A stretch of DNA of 64,000 bases from Aphelocoma coerulescens (lineage: Eukaryota; Chordata; Aves; Passeriformes; Corvidae): assembly GCF_041296385.1 (NCBI RefSeq), contig NC_091013.1:10368001-10432000 (forward strand). Direction: 5' to 3'. The notes beneath the pieces were generated by a model, which searched no databases, was not told the origin of the DNA, and saw only the letters and a list, made by a program, of their open reading frames with translations. Every line of letters starts with the position of its first letter. Within the stretch, counting starts at the first letter, position 1. This document shows, piece after piece, positions 1 to 12,200 of the stretch. A program made the position numbers and the translations under genes.

Positions 1-709
1 TCGATGCCTCATTGATCTCAGCAGGATTACAAGACTGGCTTTTGTAGATGAAGGAACGATTCTGCCACAATCAGACACAAAGTAAAATTATCAATACCTG
101 TTTATATGTTTTTTGCATTGCACAAAGGCATTTCATGCAGACAGTGAAATGCAATTCTTAATGCCCAACTGTATTTCTGAGTCCCAAATGCCTTGCTATC
201 TTTTTTGGCCTCTGCCTGTACTTCTTACTGTTACGATTACTATTGCACAGGATAAAGGATTTTGCCCCTTTTTTTTTCTTTGTTATTCCGGTCATTTTTA
301 ATTGCCTGAACTTTGGTGTAATGAAAGCAACAATTATACCTGCAAGTTCTGTAATACATGAATTAGCAGCTCTTCCTAGCTTTAGGAACATAGAATAATT
401 TAGTGCATCCTGAAATATGCTGCAGTATTATTGCAGATAAGAATCTGTGTAGAAATAATGATCACCATTAATTTCCTCTAAGAGATATTAAAACAGACAT
501 GTAGATACTTCCCTGCTATAAATATGAGGGATATGAGTGGGAATGTTATCTAAGGTATTTCTACTGGATTTACACACTCTTGCATAATTATCTGAATTTG
601 CTTTGTGGTTTTGCTCCCTATTCCTTTGCACACTTTCTCTCTCTCTCTCTTTCTCTCTCTTTGCATTTATTACTAACTTCAAGCCCTGTCTCTTGCTCAC
701 GGACTGTAG
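1..709 (+). other. DMD: 3' part of intron 36
   Basis: AT-rich noncoding sequence ending in the acceptor actgtag before exon 37. The polypyrimidine tract next to the acceptor is interrupted by purines (cacggactgtag). A long CT-repeat lies about 50 to 75 nt upstream and may supply the missing pyrimidines. No other gene or repeat family is recognised. Confidence 0.85.
633..661 (+). repeat. (CT)n microsatellite upstream of the exon 37 acceptor
   Basis: About 29 nt of almost pure CT with one interruption (tctctctctttctctctc). It sits 49 to 77 nt before exon 37, in sense orientation. CU-rich RNA is the kind of site bound by polypyrimidine-tract-binding protein, so an effect on splicing is possible but inferred. 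Confidence 0.8.
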
Positions 710-880
710 CGCTTAAAGGCTGAGCTGAATGACATTCACCCCAAGGTGGACTCTGTGCGTGACCAGGCCAGAGACTTGATGACAAACCGTGGGGATCACT
801 GCAGGAAAGTAGTAGAGCCTAAACTCTCAGAGCTCAACCAGCGATTTGCAACTATATCACAAAGAATTAAAAGTGTAAAG
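710..880 (+). CDS. DMD: Dystrophin exon 37 (end of about spectrin repeat R14)
   Basis: 57 codons in phase 0, starting RLKAELNDIHPKVDS and ending SQRIKSVK. Bounded by acceptor ...ctgtag and donor aag|gtagga. It corresponds to about residues 1719-1775 of human dystrophin and differs from my memory of that segment at about 12 of 57 positions. NRGDHCRK and VEP..SELN.RF are conserved landmarks. The segment is helical and charged, as expected of a spectrin-type three-helix repeat lying against the sarcolemma, within the basic rod region reported to bind actin filaments. No catalytic residues are expected. The exon is symmetrical (0-0), so its skipping would keep frame. The open frame continues a few codons into intron 37, but the donor is clear. 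Confidence 0.96.
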
Positions 881-3800
881 GTAGGAGGACTTGCTTCCAT
901 AAGGAGATGCATAAAAGATGGTGTTTGTATAAGGTGTACAATTGCAACTACATAGTGGGCTGCAGTTCCTCCAAAAACTAAGCTTTTAAAGCAAATCAAT
1001 GTAGAGCCTAAGGATTTATTTTTTATTAAGTGTGAAGATTTGGGGGTTTTGGCATTAAGGTCTTTTTTCCCTGTTTCATGATTAGAAGTGTTCACTGACT
1101 TTATTTGAGTGTAACAATGATTACTTCATTAACTTAAAAAAACTGAACATCTGAGAATTAATAAGTCTCTAAGTTCTCAAAGTATGAGTAGCATTTTTTC
1201 GTTTACATTGGGTTTTGAGAGCTAATTTTTCTTCAAATTCATTTAGTCTTTTCCTGTGAGTCTGGAATTCACAGGCACTTGGGATAGAAATAGATAGGTA
1301 GAGATTATATCAATTCTACTTCAACTACTCATCTGTACAACCAGTTTGACTGTTAAATATGAATCCAGCATAGATTAAGTCATTTTTAGCCAAATTGTGA
1401 TTTCTGAATTGGAATGAAGAAGGACATAAACCACCTACTTTCTCCATTTATTTGCTGCCTTTATTCTGAAGAGCTATTCAGCAGATTAAATCAAGCAGCC
1501 ATGCAGGTTGGTATATAGGATATGGGAATGCATGGATCCTGATCTAAACTATTATTGCTGGTCACTGCAGTAGCACTGGAAATAACTGTGCAGAGGATCC
1601 ATGGCAAAGCAGGAAATAAGCTTTGCAAAAAGCATAAGCAAAGAGACATGATTTCCATGAGTTGTTTGGGGTCTCTGCAGGGCTCAGTATTCTGCCTAAT
1701 AAGCACATCTTTGTGGATATTTGGGTTTCTTTAGGGTTCATTTCTGAAATGAAATAATGTCTTCTGAGTAAAGGTAACAATTTTTTTTCCTAATGGCCAT
1801 CAGTAGTATTTCAGCCATTCCAACTTCTTACCTACTTCTTAGACATGTACAAACTGTAGACTGAGGATATCTTTGCAAGGAGCCCAAACAACTGTGTTAT
1901 CTGATGGTTTTGCTCTGAACACCTGCTGCCTGCAGTCTGTTGTTGTTTTAAACGTACAGAGCTGATGCAGCCTTTGGTAGGATCCTGTGAAATTACTGCT
2001 TGTCCTAGGGAAGAATGGGACTGCCTGTAGATGGCTTTTTGGGGGTTCAGTGTTTGCATTGCGTGTTGTGGGCTCACTCAAAGAAGGCACAAAAGATGCT
2101 TATCAAGAAGAAGTGGCTGCAGAACACAGCCTGCAAATATCTTCCATTTGCAGCCTTGTCTCTCAGGTTTTTTTCCATTTCTGAAGAGAAGGTGGGCTGG
2201 AATTGGCAGCACCACACTAAGATTTAGAAAAGTGCCCAGCAAAATGAGAAGAATTACTACAGCACACAAATTATATTGGTAAATTAGAATTTAGGGGACC
2301 CTTTCCAGGACTTTGGAATGCATGGGTAGAATATGATTGATGAAGGACACTTTTAATAATAAGTATTGCATCAGATAGAGAGGTAAAAACTGATCTGAAT
2401 TATTGACTATTCTACTGACTTGCTATATGCATTTGGGTAAAGAACCAAATTACTGGGTACTTTTTTACTGTCTACCTGTATAACGTCAGTAATTGCACTT
2501 ATGATTTCAGCTTCATGAGCTGGAAAATTATTATTATTATGGGATGATATGCTTCCTAAGTGTTTTTGGTTTTTTTCTCCATATTAAGGTTTGTTTTTTT
2601 TTTTTTTTCTCTGTGAAAGATTAAAACATAAATTCAAGAGGATTGAAAGCTCTCATAACCTATTCTCAACAATTTCTCATCTGTCTTCAAATTAGCTATA
2701 TTTTTTCAAATACTAACAATAATCAGTACAACAGTGAAGTAAATAAGAAATGACCCATTAAGTCAGTGAATGGTAGTATATAATTTCATGTCCTGAATTA
2801 ATAGAATCTTCATAGTGTACTGAAATGAGACTTAACATTTTCAAGTAATCTTTGAACATCATTCAATTACTCGAATTAATTTAGTATTTTTTCTTCCACT
2901 TTCCTTTTTATTATTGTTTTTAGCCTTTTTCAGAGACTATAAATTTATATTCCAATTTTATTAGTTGGTTTGTCTTTTAATGAGATTTAAGTACTTTAGA
3001 AAATATGCTTCAGTGCATTTGAGAAGAAATTACTGTGTAGTTTTCTATTATCTTTAACTCAGCTGGAGTGCATGATGAGTGTAATTCTGAGCCTCTTAAT
3101 GAAAATTTGTGAGCACAGTATTATTCTCTATAAATATCGTACATTATTATGTTTCCATTAGTGTTTGTAAGTGTGCAAATTTTTTTGTTGTTAAGTTAAT
3201 CAACCAGATACAATTAAGGCTTTTTTACCCTGAGTCTTCCAGGTCATCTGGAAACAGATTTCATTTGGCATCCAGTCTCTCGTGTTTTAACTGATTAATT
3301 TTTATTGTTTCTGTCTTCATTAAAAATTTTGCAAATAATAATTGCTAATTGTACCAGAGGAAAGAGTAAAAGAGAACTAGTTAGGATATAATGTGCTTAT
3401 GTCTTTAGTAAGAAGACAGGTTGTATGTCCAAGAGTTCCTAGATCATCAAAAACATTAATTACCTCTAAATCTAAATTTTATGCAAGAATCAGATTTTCT
3501 TTCTTCTTCTTGCATTTAGAGCTTTGAAAGAAGAAAAATTTTCTGTTGACCATTTGCAATGCACTTAATAAATACATCATATATTGTACATAAAACTGTT
3601 CACAGGCACTTGTTTCAGATCAGCAGTGCATTGTTGTTAATAAGTAGCACTTGTAGGAGAGTTCAGAACTGTACTAAACTAAAGCACAATAATTATACCG
3701 TGCTTTAGTTTGGAAGAATTGAGCCTATTTTATTTTGGTTGACATTTTTTTGGTCCTGAATTTTTGTTGAGGCTTTTTGAAACAAAAGCTGAAGTTTTGT

Positions 3801-4387
3801 TGATTTTTCTTCCAGTGTGTCACAAAATACTATTAGGGGAATATCTTACACAAAGATTTTCTGTCCTTTGTTTTGTATAATTCACCTGACACTTCTGCTA
3901 TTCTTTGTGGGAGAGAAATGATTTCAAAACTGAACAAGATTAACCTTAAAAATTTCTTAATTATTAATCGTAGGGGTTTTTTTTCATCTGAATGGAATGC
4001 TTGTTGCTGGATGAACAATTTCTGAAAGACTAGACTTAACCAATAGTGTAAACATCTATTTTTTTAGAAAAATATTTTACTATTTATTTGGACTTGTTCT
4101 TGCACACAAATGTGACCATATGCTGTATATACATAAATTTTCCTTTTTAATTTTCACTCACCGTATAACCCTTTTGTTTACTTACATGGAAATTCTACAT
4201 AAATTCTTACCTGTGTTTGTATCTTTGGGTATTTTGAGTATGGTGTAGATATTTTTCAATGTTTTGGAAAGTCTACCATTGTTTTAGCAGTAGGGGGTAG
4301 CACTGATATCTCTTTTCATTTCTGTTTCTAATAAAATTATTAAATGTGTCCTTTAAATAAATAATCTTTGTATTTCTCCCATTTCAG
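881..4387 (+). other. DMD: Intron 37
   Basis: 3.5 kb of AT-rich unique sequence between donor gtagga and acceptor tttctcccatttcag, which has a good polypyrimidine tract. It contains a perfect 12-bp inverted repeat at 3676-3711 and ordinary T-runs near 2590-2609. No transposable element is recognised. Short open frames on both strands (for example 1839-2090 minus, 2031-2282 plus) overlap one another and have no recognisable domain. Confidence 0.88.
3676..3711. repeat. Perfect inverted repeat, 12-bp arms, 12-nt spacer
   Basis: Arm aaactaaagcac (3676-3687) and its exact complement gtgctttagttt (3700-3711) flank aataattatacc. In RNA the stem could extend by a U-G and a C-G pair. Function unknown; it may be a chance structure or a relic of a small mobile element. 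Confidence 0.75.
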
Positions 4388-4510
4388 CCCTTCATTCCTT
4401 TGAAGGAACTGGAGCAATTTGACTTCGATATACAAAAAATGCTTGAACCACTGGAGGTTGAAATTCAGCAGGGAGTGAATCTGAAAGAGGAGGACTTCAG
4501 TAAAGATATG
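4388..4510 (+). CDS. DMD: Dystrophin exon 38 (start of about repeat R15)
   Basis: 41 codons in phase 0, from PFIPLKELEQFDFD to LKEEDFSKDM, after acceptor ctcccatttcag and before donor atg|gtaatt. It matches human residues about 1776-1816. The block EIQQGVNLKEEDF is identical to the human protein as I recall it. It opens the segment of dystrophin (repeat 15) reported to be missing from utrophin, which is the main reason for calling DMD rather than its paralogue UTRN. Length of 123 nt equals the human exon. Intron 37 upstream and intron 38 downstream are both phase 0. Confidence 0.96.
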
Positions 4511-5992
4511 GTAATTTGGTTGAAATGGAAGTCTGAGCAAAATAAGCAGGGAGATGAAAAAACCTGAGTGAAAATCAAAACCCATGTTTGTGTCAGGATC
4601 TTTAGATATAACTTGGGCAAAATTTTGCTATGTTAATATATTATAAAATCAAAAGTCCGTATTATCATTAAGTACATTTTTTTGCGCTAACTTAATTTTT
4701 AGTTTGTCAGAAAAGGATTTCTTGTCCCTTAGGAAAACACTAAGCAGACCAGGAATGTTATCCATGGGTTCTATACTAGTACCAGCAGTATTAAAGAATA
4801 TGGAATGAATATTAAAATCTCTGTAGTAGTATGAAGACCAGGAAAAGTCAGAATGATGTATCTAAGTAGGCAATATAGTGAAAGAAAACATTAAGAAAAA
4901 ATAAATGCTCATGAAAGGAAATGCCACTTGCCAATTTATTCTTAACCAATCTGCTTATAGCATTTAATGTAAATAGGTTTTGTGGCTGTGGTAAGCTTTA
5001 TTACTTAGGTTTTATTGTTGCAAGTAGTAAAACCCTTTATTCATATTAGGTAGGGGGGACGGGGGATGGGGGGGGAGGAAAAAGAAGAGTAAAATACTGT
5101 AGTGCTTTGCTACTACTGAAATTGTGGTATGTTTTCTCCAGAGTGATTTTCAGAGGGATGATATTTCTTGGCTGGACAATAAGGAAGATTTGTCTTTAGA
5201 ACCCTCGCTTCTTGAATCCTCAGCAAGATCAAATATATATTTGTTAACAACTGATATAAAGACTAAATGTTATTTTACTTTTAAGGAATTCTTCAAAGGT
5301 GTCTGTTTCATATCACTGCTGGAAGGATCATTACAGGGCTTTTTTTCTTTTATGCAGGAAAAATAAAATTTAAGGCTGTGTGTGCTGCAGTGGTAAATTC
5401 TAAGTGAATCAAGTTTGATGGGGCAGCTTCCACTACTTGAGTGTATTTTGTTCCCTTTCTTTACATCAAATGCTTAGCGTGGTTCAAGATACTCCCAGAA
5501 GCTGTGACATAGATTCAGCTTCAAAGATTGATGGATTTGTAGAAGGCTTCTACATAAAAAATACTTAGTGATATCATTTTCCCTGTCAGATAGCTGGTTT
5601 GCAATGTGATGATACACAGAATGGTCAGTAATTGTGTGGTCTGCCAGCATACTAGCAATTTCAATCTCTACTGACAGTGATTTAGAATATTTTACATATA
5701 TCTATTCTTTTTGTTTGAAAGTAAAATATATTTAAAATTTTTACGTCTAATTTTTTAATGCTTTTATATTGGATGCCACATAAGATCTAATATCAAACAT
5801 CTATATATTTGCAGATGCTGTCTTACTTTTATCCCTCTACATATATTGTAGAAAGCAAGTAAAAGTTACTCAATCCTCAGTATAGAACTGCAAGTAGCTG
5901 TTACGTGATTACTTTAGCATAGTCGTATCTACTAGTACTTAAGTAATAATTAGATTAAAATGCACATTATATCGGTTATTTTTTCAACTCAG
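4511..5992 (+). other. DMD: Intron 38
   Basis: 1.5 kb of AT-rich sequence with no recognised transposon. The notable element is a cluster of G-runs at 5049-5078. The acceptor before exon 39 is strong (ttttttcaactcag). Confidence 0.88.
5049..5078 (+). other. G-run cluster with G-quadruplex potential
   Basis: Within 30 nt there are runs of six, five and nine G separated by two-base spacers (ggggggac, gggggat), flanked by GG on each side. The long run can be divided to supply the fourth tract, so a compact quadruplex could form in the sense strand or the pre-mRNA. It lies about 915 nt upstream of exon 39. Any function is inferred. Confidence 0.7.
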
Positions 5993-6130
5993 AGTGAAGA
6001 GGATGAGAGCACAGTGAAAGAATTGCTGCAAAGGGGCGAGAGGCTGCAAAAGGGAGTCACAGATGAGAAAAAACGTGAGGAAATAAAGAAAAAACAACAG
6101 CTATTGAGGACTAAACATAATGCTCTCAAG
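5993..6130 (+). CDS. DMD: Dystrophin exon 39 (about repeat R15)
   Basis: 46 codons in phase 0: begins SEEDESTVKELLQRGERLQ and ends LRTKHNALK, with donor aag|gtatag. It equals human exon 39 in length (138 nt, residues about 1817-1862). TVKELLQRG, TDE.KREEI and KHNALK are shared with the human protein. Lysine and glutamate dominate, with a heptad-like spacing of leucines, as expected for helices of a spectrin-type repeat. The donor has A and G at +3 to +6 (tatag), weaker than consensus. Confidence 0.96.
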
Positions 6131-8029
6131 GTATAGGAGCTACAGTTATAAGCACATGCTATTAAAACATTTTTTTCTTCATTTCAGGGTGTTTTGTTAA
6201 ATTAGTCGTCATTACTGTTTAGAGATGAGTGATTTAAAACTATTTGGCTATAGACATATTTTCTTATACAGTTCTCTTGCTGCCTTTCAAAAGGCATTTT
6301 ACAATCTCCAGTTTGAGAAGTACTGTCTCATCCTCAGCATTACAACTGTGTGATTGCCAGCTGCACAATACTGATTTCTTCGATAATTCCTTTTTTCACG
6401 TATTATGTGTGTTTTATATTTCTGCAACAGCAGTCAAGACCTTAGTTGGAATCAGTCCCCACAGACTTAGGTTCTCAGCTGAATAACACCTTTCTGGCCA
6501 TGAATAAGTTGGTTTCTCCTTCAGTAAAATACTTGCATGCTACATTTTTTGGTTAGAGGACTGGCTCCAAACTCTCTAGAGTAGGGTAGGTGCTAGTACT
6601 GACAGACATAGCAGCTGAGAGGCTGAAACCCAAAACTGGATGTGAAAATTCTGAGTTGCCAGAATCCGGGAGGTAAAGCTGTATGATATTCTTCCTAGAA
6701 ACACACATGGTGCAAACTGTTTGGACCAACTAATAGATATAATTGGAAGTGTCATCTTTCTATGGCAAATAAAAGTGATGAAAGATAGAATCTTACAGCT
6801 GGAGAGTTCACGTTGGTAACCTACCTGGAGCTATAGGCTCTGACTTCAATAGAAGATTTTTTATCTGGTCAGCAGGCAGAATTTTGCTTTCTTTCGATAA
6901 TTTTGAGTAAGTTTTCTTTGGTTTGGGGAACATGGCACATTTACATTTTATTATTACTTACTTATATGCATCCTCTTTCCTTTCCTGTGAATTTCATTCT
7001 AATTCTTACAATTTTGCAGATCTGTGTGAATTCAGGAGAAGGATAGCTAAAATATATATTGTTTTGTCCACATTTAAAAGAAGCTTGAAATCTATTAGGT
7101 GTGTCTTTGACTGCTCCAAGCAAAATGGAAGCAATTCTTAATTTTTATGCTGGAGAAACAAGAACAGTATTTGTTGCACTATGCTATTGACCAGATCGTC
7201 TCTGGCTGTTTTTTATGGCATAGTGATGGATTTTCCTTTGGGTAACTCAGTTAAGGCATTCACCCTGGTGGAAAAAAAATATCAAGAATGGTTGAGGCAA
7301 ATTAATCTGAGTATTTTTATATAACATGTACCAGTAATTTTTAAATTTACTTCATAATAAGAAATTATAGTAATTAAAATATTTTCTGAATTCTGCATGA
7401 CTGAAGTTAAGCAGATGTATATTTAATAGCATTTATAAGGGAAAAAACCAGACACTGTATACCTTCCTGCTAAAGAGAACTTTTAATACTTTATAAAGCA
7501 GTTATAAACACAAGACATTTGTTATGTACGTGGTATTTAATTTAGAAAAAGGAGACCTGTCTTTGCAAATATTTCTGCATTGCAGTGATTTTCATCTGAA
7601 TAGCTACAGAGTTTTCATGCAGGCTAGAAATTCACAGGATTCCGCAAAATACAGAAGCCCCCCTTTTGGCTAGATACTAAGTGGGCTGTGTTTCCATCTG
7701 TCCAGTAAGTATTCTGAGCAGAAGTGTTGTATATAAAATATTGACGTTTATGTAAGAGCCTTAACTTCTCTGAATATTGGTGACTGTCTCAGTGGTTTAT
7801 TCAACATGTGAACAACACTGAAATAGGTAACCTCCTTTAAAACAAACAAAAAAAATATGTTAAACTGATGTAAATATGTTCAATTACTCATATACTTGCT
7901 ATAAATATCAACGTTTAGTTAAAAAATTAGCAGCCTTGTACACTTATTTTCCCTTCAGTGTGCACACATGCCAGTTCATATTTTATAAGCCTTTAATTCA
8001 TATTCTAATAATGTCTGCACTGTGAACAG
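6131..8029 (+). other. DMD: Intron 39
   Basis: 1.9 kb of AT-rich sequence with no repeat family or gene recognised. The acceptor before exon 40 has a poor polypyrimidine tract (gtctgcactgtgaacag), so exon 40 definition may lean on exonic enhancers. This is inference. Confidence 0.88.
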
Positions 8030-8182
8030 GACTTGAGAGCTCAAAGAAGAAAAAAGGCTTTAGAGATTTCTCATCAATGGTATCAGTACAAGAGGCAGGC
8101 TGATGACCTAATGACATGGCTGGATGACATTGAGAAAAAGTTAGCCAGTCTGCCAGACCACAAAGATGAGCAGAAGCTAAAG
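8030..8182 (+). CDS. DMD: Dystrophin exon 40 (about repeats R15-R16)
   Basis: 51 codons in phase 0, from DLRAQRRKKALEISHQW to DHKDEQKLK, with donor aag|gtaatg. It is the best conserved exon in the window: about 42 of 51 residues agree with the human exon 40 protein as I remember it, including an unbroken block from RRKKALEISHQ through YKRQADDL and the core LDDIEKKLASLP. Length of 153 nt equals human. Tryptophans at SHQWYQY and TWLDD fit the buried aromatic positions of spectrin-type helices. An in-frame methionine at 8033 is only chance and not a start. Confidence 0.97.
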
Positions 8183-9100
8183 GTAATGTTGTTTTGGGTT
8201 GGCAATGGTAGATCTTTTTGAGTGATAGTTTATTAATTCAACAGACAGCAAATGCAACAATCCTATCTTACAGAAAATTATAAGTTCTGTTCTTTTTTTT
8301 ATATTTATAGTAAAACAAACCTTAATTATCTGTGTTCAAGCTGACATTTCTTTGTTGTACTATATTTTGTATTTGTTTCTTATACTGAATGCTACATAAA
8401 TATTCTGAAACACACTAAATACGATGTTATGTCAGTAATACAGAAAGTGCAATGTATTAAGAAGCATCAAATGTTTTCTAGTAAAAATTGTAATTGATTT
8501 TATGTATCTTTGTTCCAGATGAACAAATGACTTACCGATATATGGATGACCTCTATCTCATGTTAGCACATTCATTTTCATCAGAACATACTCATATGTC
8601 ACTGTCAAACTCTATAGATTTATTTACATACTGTCAAAGGTTTTCCTGGTTTATTTTACATCGTCTTTGCTTCATTCTCTGTTGAGTTTCCCACAGAGTA
8701 AAATAGGAGTTAACTAATACATTAAAGAGTCTAATAGTATATTTGTAAGCTGTTCAAACACTCTTTGTCCTGAATATGCTGACCCTTATTGAGAAAACAA
8801 TTTCTCCAATTGCCCATCACAGTGTACTAGCAAGAACCTGAACATGGAAACTGTTGGCCTTTGCTAACAGTTTCAGAGTGTAGTAGCTCTTAGGATCTCT
8901 ACAGCCCATCTCCAAGAAGGTTCTTCAGTTTCAGTTATTTTTGTTTTGTTTTAATGTAAAATAAGATATTAAGTAGCTGTAAATTTTACTTGTGACAATA
9001 AAATGGAAATGGATTTTCTGAAAGAAGTATTTTGCTAATTTTAAGTTGATTGATCTAGTTAGCTAACTGTCCTGGGCCCTGTATTGGTTTTGCTCACTAG
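8183..9100 (+). other. DMD: Intron 40
   Basis: The shortest complete intron here (918 nt). Human intron 40 is also short, under 1 kb as I recall. AT-rich, with no repeat or second gene recognised. Ends in ttggttttgctcactag. Confidence 0.88.
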
Positions 9101-9283
9101 GAGATTGGTGGAGAATTGGAGAAGAAGAAGGAAGATCTGAATGCGGTGCACAGGCAGGCTGAACGCCTGTCTAAGGATGGGGCTGCAAAAGCAGTGGAGC
9201 CAACCCTGATACAGCTCAGCAAGCGCTGGCAAGATTTTGAGAGCAAATTTGCTCAGTTTCGAAGACTCAACTATGCACAAATT
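9101..9283 (+). CDS. DMD: Dystrophin exon 41 (about repeat R16)
   Basis: 61 codons in phase 0, from EIGGELEKKKEDLNAVHRQ to FRRLNYAQI, with donor att|gtgagt. It corresponds to human residues about 1914-1974, and about 48 of 61 agree with my memory of them. DGAA.AVEPT, IQLSKRW and ESKFAQFRRLN are diagnostic. In mammals R16 together with R17 recruits neuronal nitric oxide synthase to the sarcolemma; this exon supplies part of R16. The open frame continues about 400 nt past the donor into intron 41, but that tail is AT-rich and unlike dystrophin. Confidence 0.97.
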
Positions 9284-12200
9284 GTGAGTTGTTACTGGCA
9301 AACCCATATGTTTGCAACTGCTACTACTAACAGCATCCTACTAACAATGAGAGCATCAGGGTCAGTGTCAACTCTTCAGATATTAATAAGAAAAGCCCTA
9401 TTGTCTGCAACTGGGGGAAGCTTTATATACTCTAATAATATAGTGATCTGCTTTGGTCTTAAAACTGCCCTTAAGTTAAATCAGTCAATTACAAAAAACT
9501 CAGCAATGAAAAATTTGTGTTTTTTTCTGTTGCCTCATTATTTTTCCATAACATTTATCGGTTTGGAAACATTAGTTTGCCATGCATCTATTTTGTTCAC
9601 TGAACATGTGAAACACAAAAGTTGTCTTTTCCAAACTACCCATCCCATGCCAATTTTAATTGGTTTTTTTATTTGTCCATAACATGTTATACTCACTTTA
9701 GGAAGTGATTCAAAAAGTTCTTATGACGCTATATATATGTGTCCTCTTCAAATTCTTGAATTCTCAAAGAAGTTTTTGTAAGAAAATGTAACTTTAAATT
9801 TGACAGGATGAAAACATAATTTTACGTACCATCTTCATGTCTTCTGGTTTTGAGTTGTTTAGTTGTATATAAAATATGATTATTGGTATGGTTTATACAT
9901 GCTGCAATAATTGGGAAAATAAAAGGGAAATAAACTGTCACTATTCCAGATTGATGAACAAAATATGTATTGAGTGTTACCCATTTGGAAGTTTACCAGA
10001 GGTTTTGCAATTACATGACAGTTTTTTCTTGCCATTCCTACTACTTTGCTCATTGTCTTCTGGGCTTTTGATTTTATATGAAAAAAGATAAAATTTGCTT
10101 TCATGGAAGTTGTTGCTTTTTTTTCTGTAATCTTAAGGTGCTAGTAGTAAAATGGTGTTTCATCAAAATGTAATTTTATTTATTTATTTTTAAATGCACC
10201 TAGATTGCAGAGGGAACATACTGATAGGATAACAAAAATTTAAATATGTGAAGTGTTATTTTTAATTGATTATGCTAAACTATGTTTTAAAAAAGGAAAA
10301 AAGTTCCAAAAAATCAGCAATATGTATAAACTTTTGATAAATATAGTGCTCTATATAATGTACCATATTGTGTATTTTTAACTTTTCTAATATTAAGTTA
10401 CATAATGTATATGTAAAACTAATACTTTGGATAGTTATGCAGTTAATGGAAGCAATCAGAGAAACATTAACTTTGGTTTGTATGTTATTAAATCTTGTTC
10501 CATCTGATTACACTATTCAGATTACTACGGTTTATATTAAACTTGATGGATGTAATCAGTCGTAAATTGTTTATATTGACATGGAGCTAGAGCGAGATTC
10601 ACTTTGTCTTGTAAATGAGTTGGCTTTTTTTTAATGAATATATTTGTTCCTTTGATAATCAAGTAAGAAATCAGATTGTGCATGCAATTTATATAAAAAC
10701 ATTCTGCTGTCAATGTGCTTTTTATGTCACCCACCACCTACCATGGCAGGGGATGAATATATCTATTATAAAATTTTACTAGCAGATCAATAAACTTTAT
10801 TTTAGCATATTTTTCTTTCAAATATATAAGGTAGATGCACCAGCATGTTTTTGAATTGCTCAGATGAATGCACTCACCAACTTTTAAAATTCATGTAACC
10901 ATCACATATGTTTTTATTCTTAAAACATATAATTATATACTATATTTATAACCGTGAAACGTTAAATTTTTAATATTTTCAAGTATTTCATGCAAGAAGG
11001 CTACTACTTAGTATTTATCTAGGGAATAAGGTTATCCAATGAAATTTACATGTGCACAGGACAATTACTGTATCCTTCTCATTTCTCATGAAAAAATCTT
11101 GCTCTGTTGACAATTGCTAAGGTGATATTCATATGAAATATTTTATAATTTGTACAGAAGCTACTGAGACTTGGGAGAGGCAATATATTTTCACGACCCA
11201 AATCAAAGTGAGAAGTGCAACGGCCTTGTTATTGTTACTGTTTTGACTTTGCTGAATTAGTGAAACAGTGAATTTCTTTAGGGTTTTTTTCTTCAACAGC
11301 TTAAGTACCTACCTCACAGGGATGTTGTGAGGATTCATTAATTGTTTGTGCAAGACCTTAAAATGCAAAAGAAAAATGAAAATTCAAACTATTCACTTGA
11401 ACACATGCATATACCATCAAAAATAACTTACACAGAGATTTTCTATGTTAACAAACAACTGAATAAAGCCATACAATGAAAATACAAAATTGATTTTTTC
11501 TTTAAAGCAAAAGAAATAGAAAACTGCTGCATTTTTTATTTATAATTTATGATGTATTCAATAAGAGTTATTTAACAACTGAAAGTTGTTATTATAAATC
11601 AGTGAGGGTTTGGTTTTACTGTGTATCTTGCAATTCATTATGCTTCACTGAATAAATATAGCAAGACTGCACTGAAGAAAACCTTTAATTATCTTGCTTA
11701 ATGACAGATTTGCATTTCTTACCTTTGTTGGAGCTAATATATTTTTGATACCAAAGTGTGAAATTAGAATTATCATGCTCCCCTGGATTTTACTTTTCCC
11801 CAGCATTGGGAAGATCTGTCAGAAGGATATAGGAACCATGACCTTAGAAGGATTTGTGCTCTCTAGAATGGTAGATCATTGCAAAATCCTCGTTGTCCCA
11901 CAAATACATAGCATTAAATATCCAACAACTAACTGACAAATATATATTGGTGTATATTTAGGAAAAGGGATTTCCTGTCACCACTTTCAGGAATAGTGTG
12001 TGATATCCCACCTCAAACATGCATGTTCTGTTTAATGGCATTTTTGAGACATTAATCAGTTTGGTATAGTGGTTCTCTGTGTGAAAATTGTCACTGAGTA
12101 ACGTGTGACATTCTATAGGGAAAAAGGTGGGTTTATGGCATTCACAGATTAAACATAGTACACAAATACATAAATGCAACTGCACACAACCTAAAATTAC

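Noticed and set aside
8494..8685. A 63-codon frame containing YMDDLYLM, which resembles the reverse transcriptase catalytic motif
   Set aside because: None of the other conserved reverse transcriptase blocks lies up- or downstream, the flanks are ordinary AT-rich intron 40, and the frame is short. A chance four-residue match is the simplest reading.
9116..9682. A 188-codon frame, one of the longest in the window
   Set aside because: It is exon 41 of dystrophin read through its donor into intron 41. The part after 9283 is AT-rich and unrelated to dystrophin.
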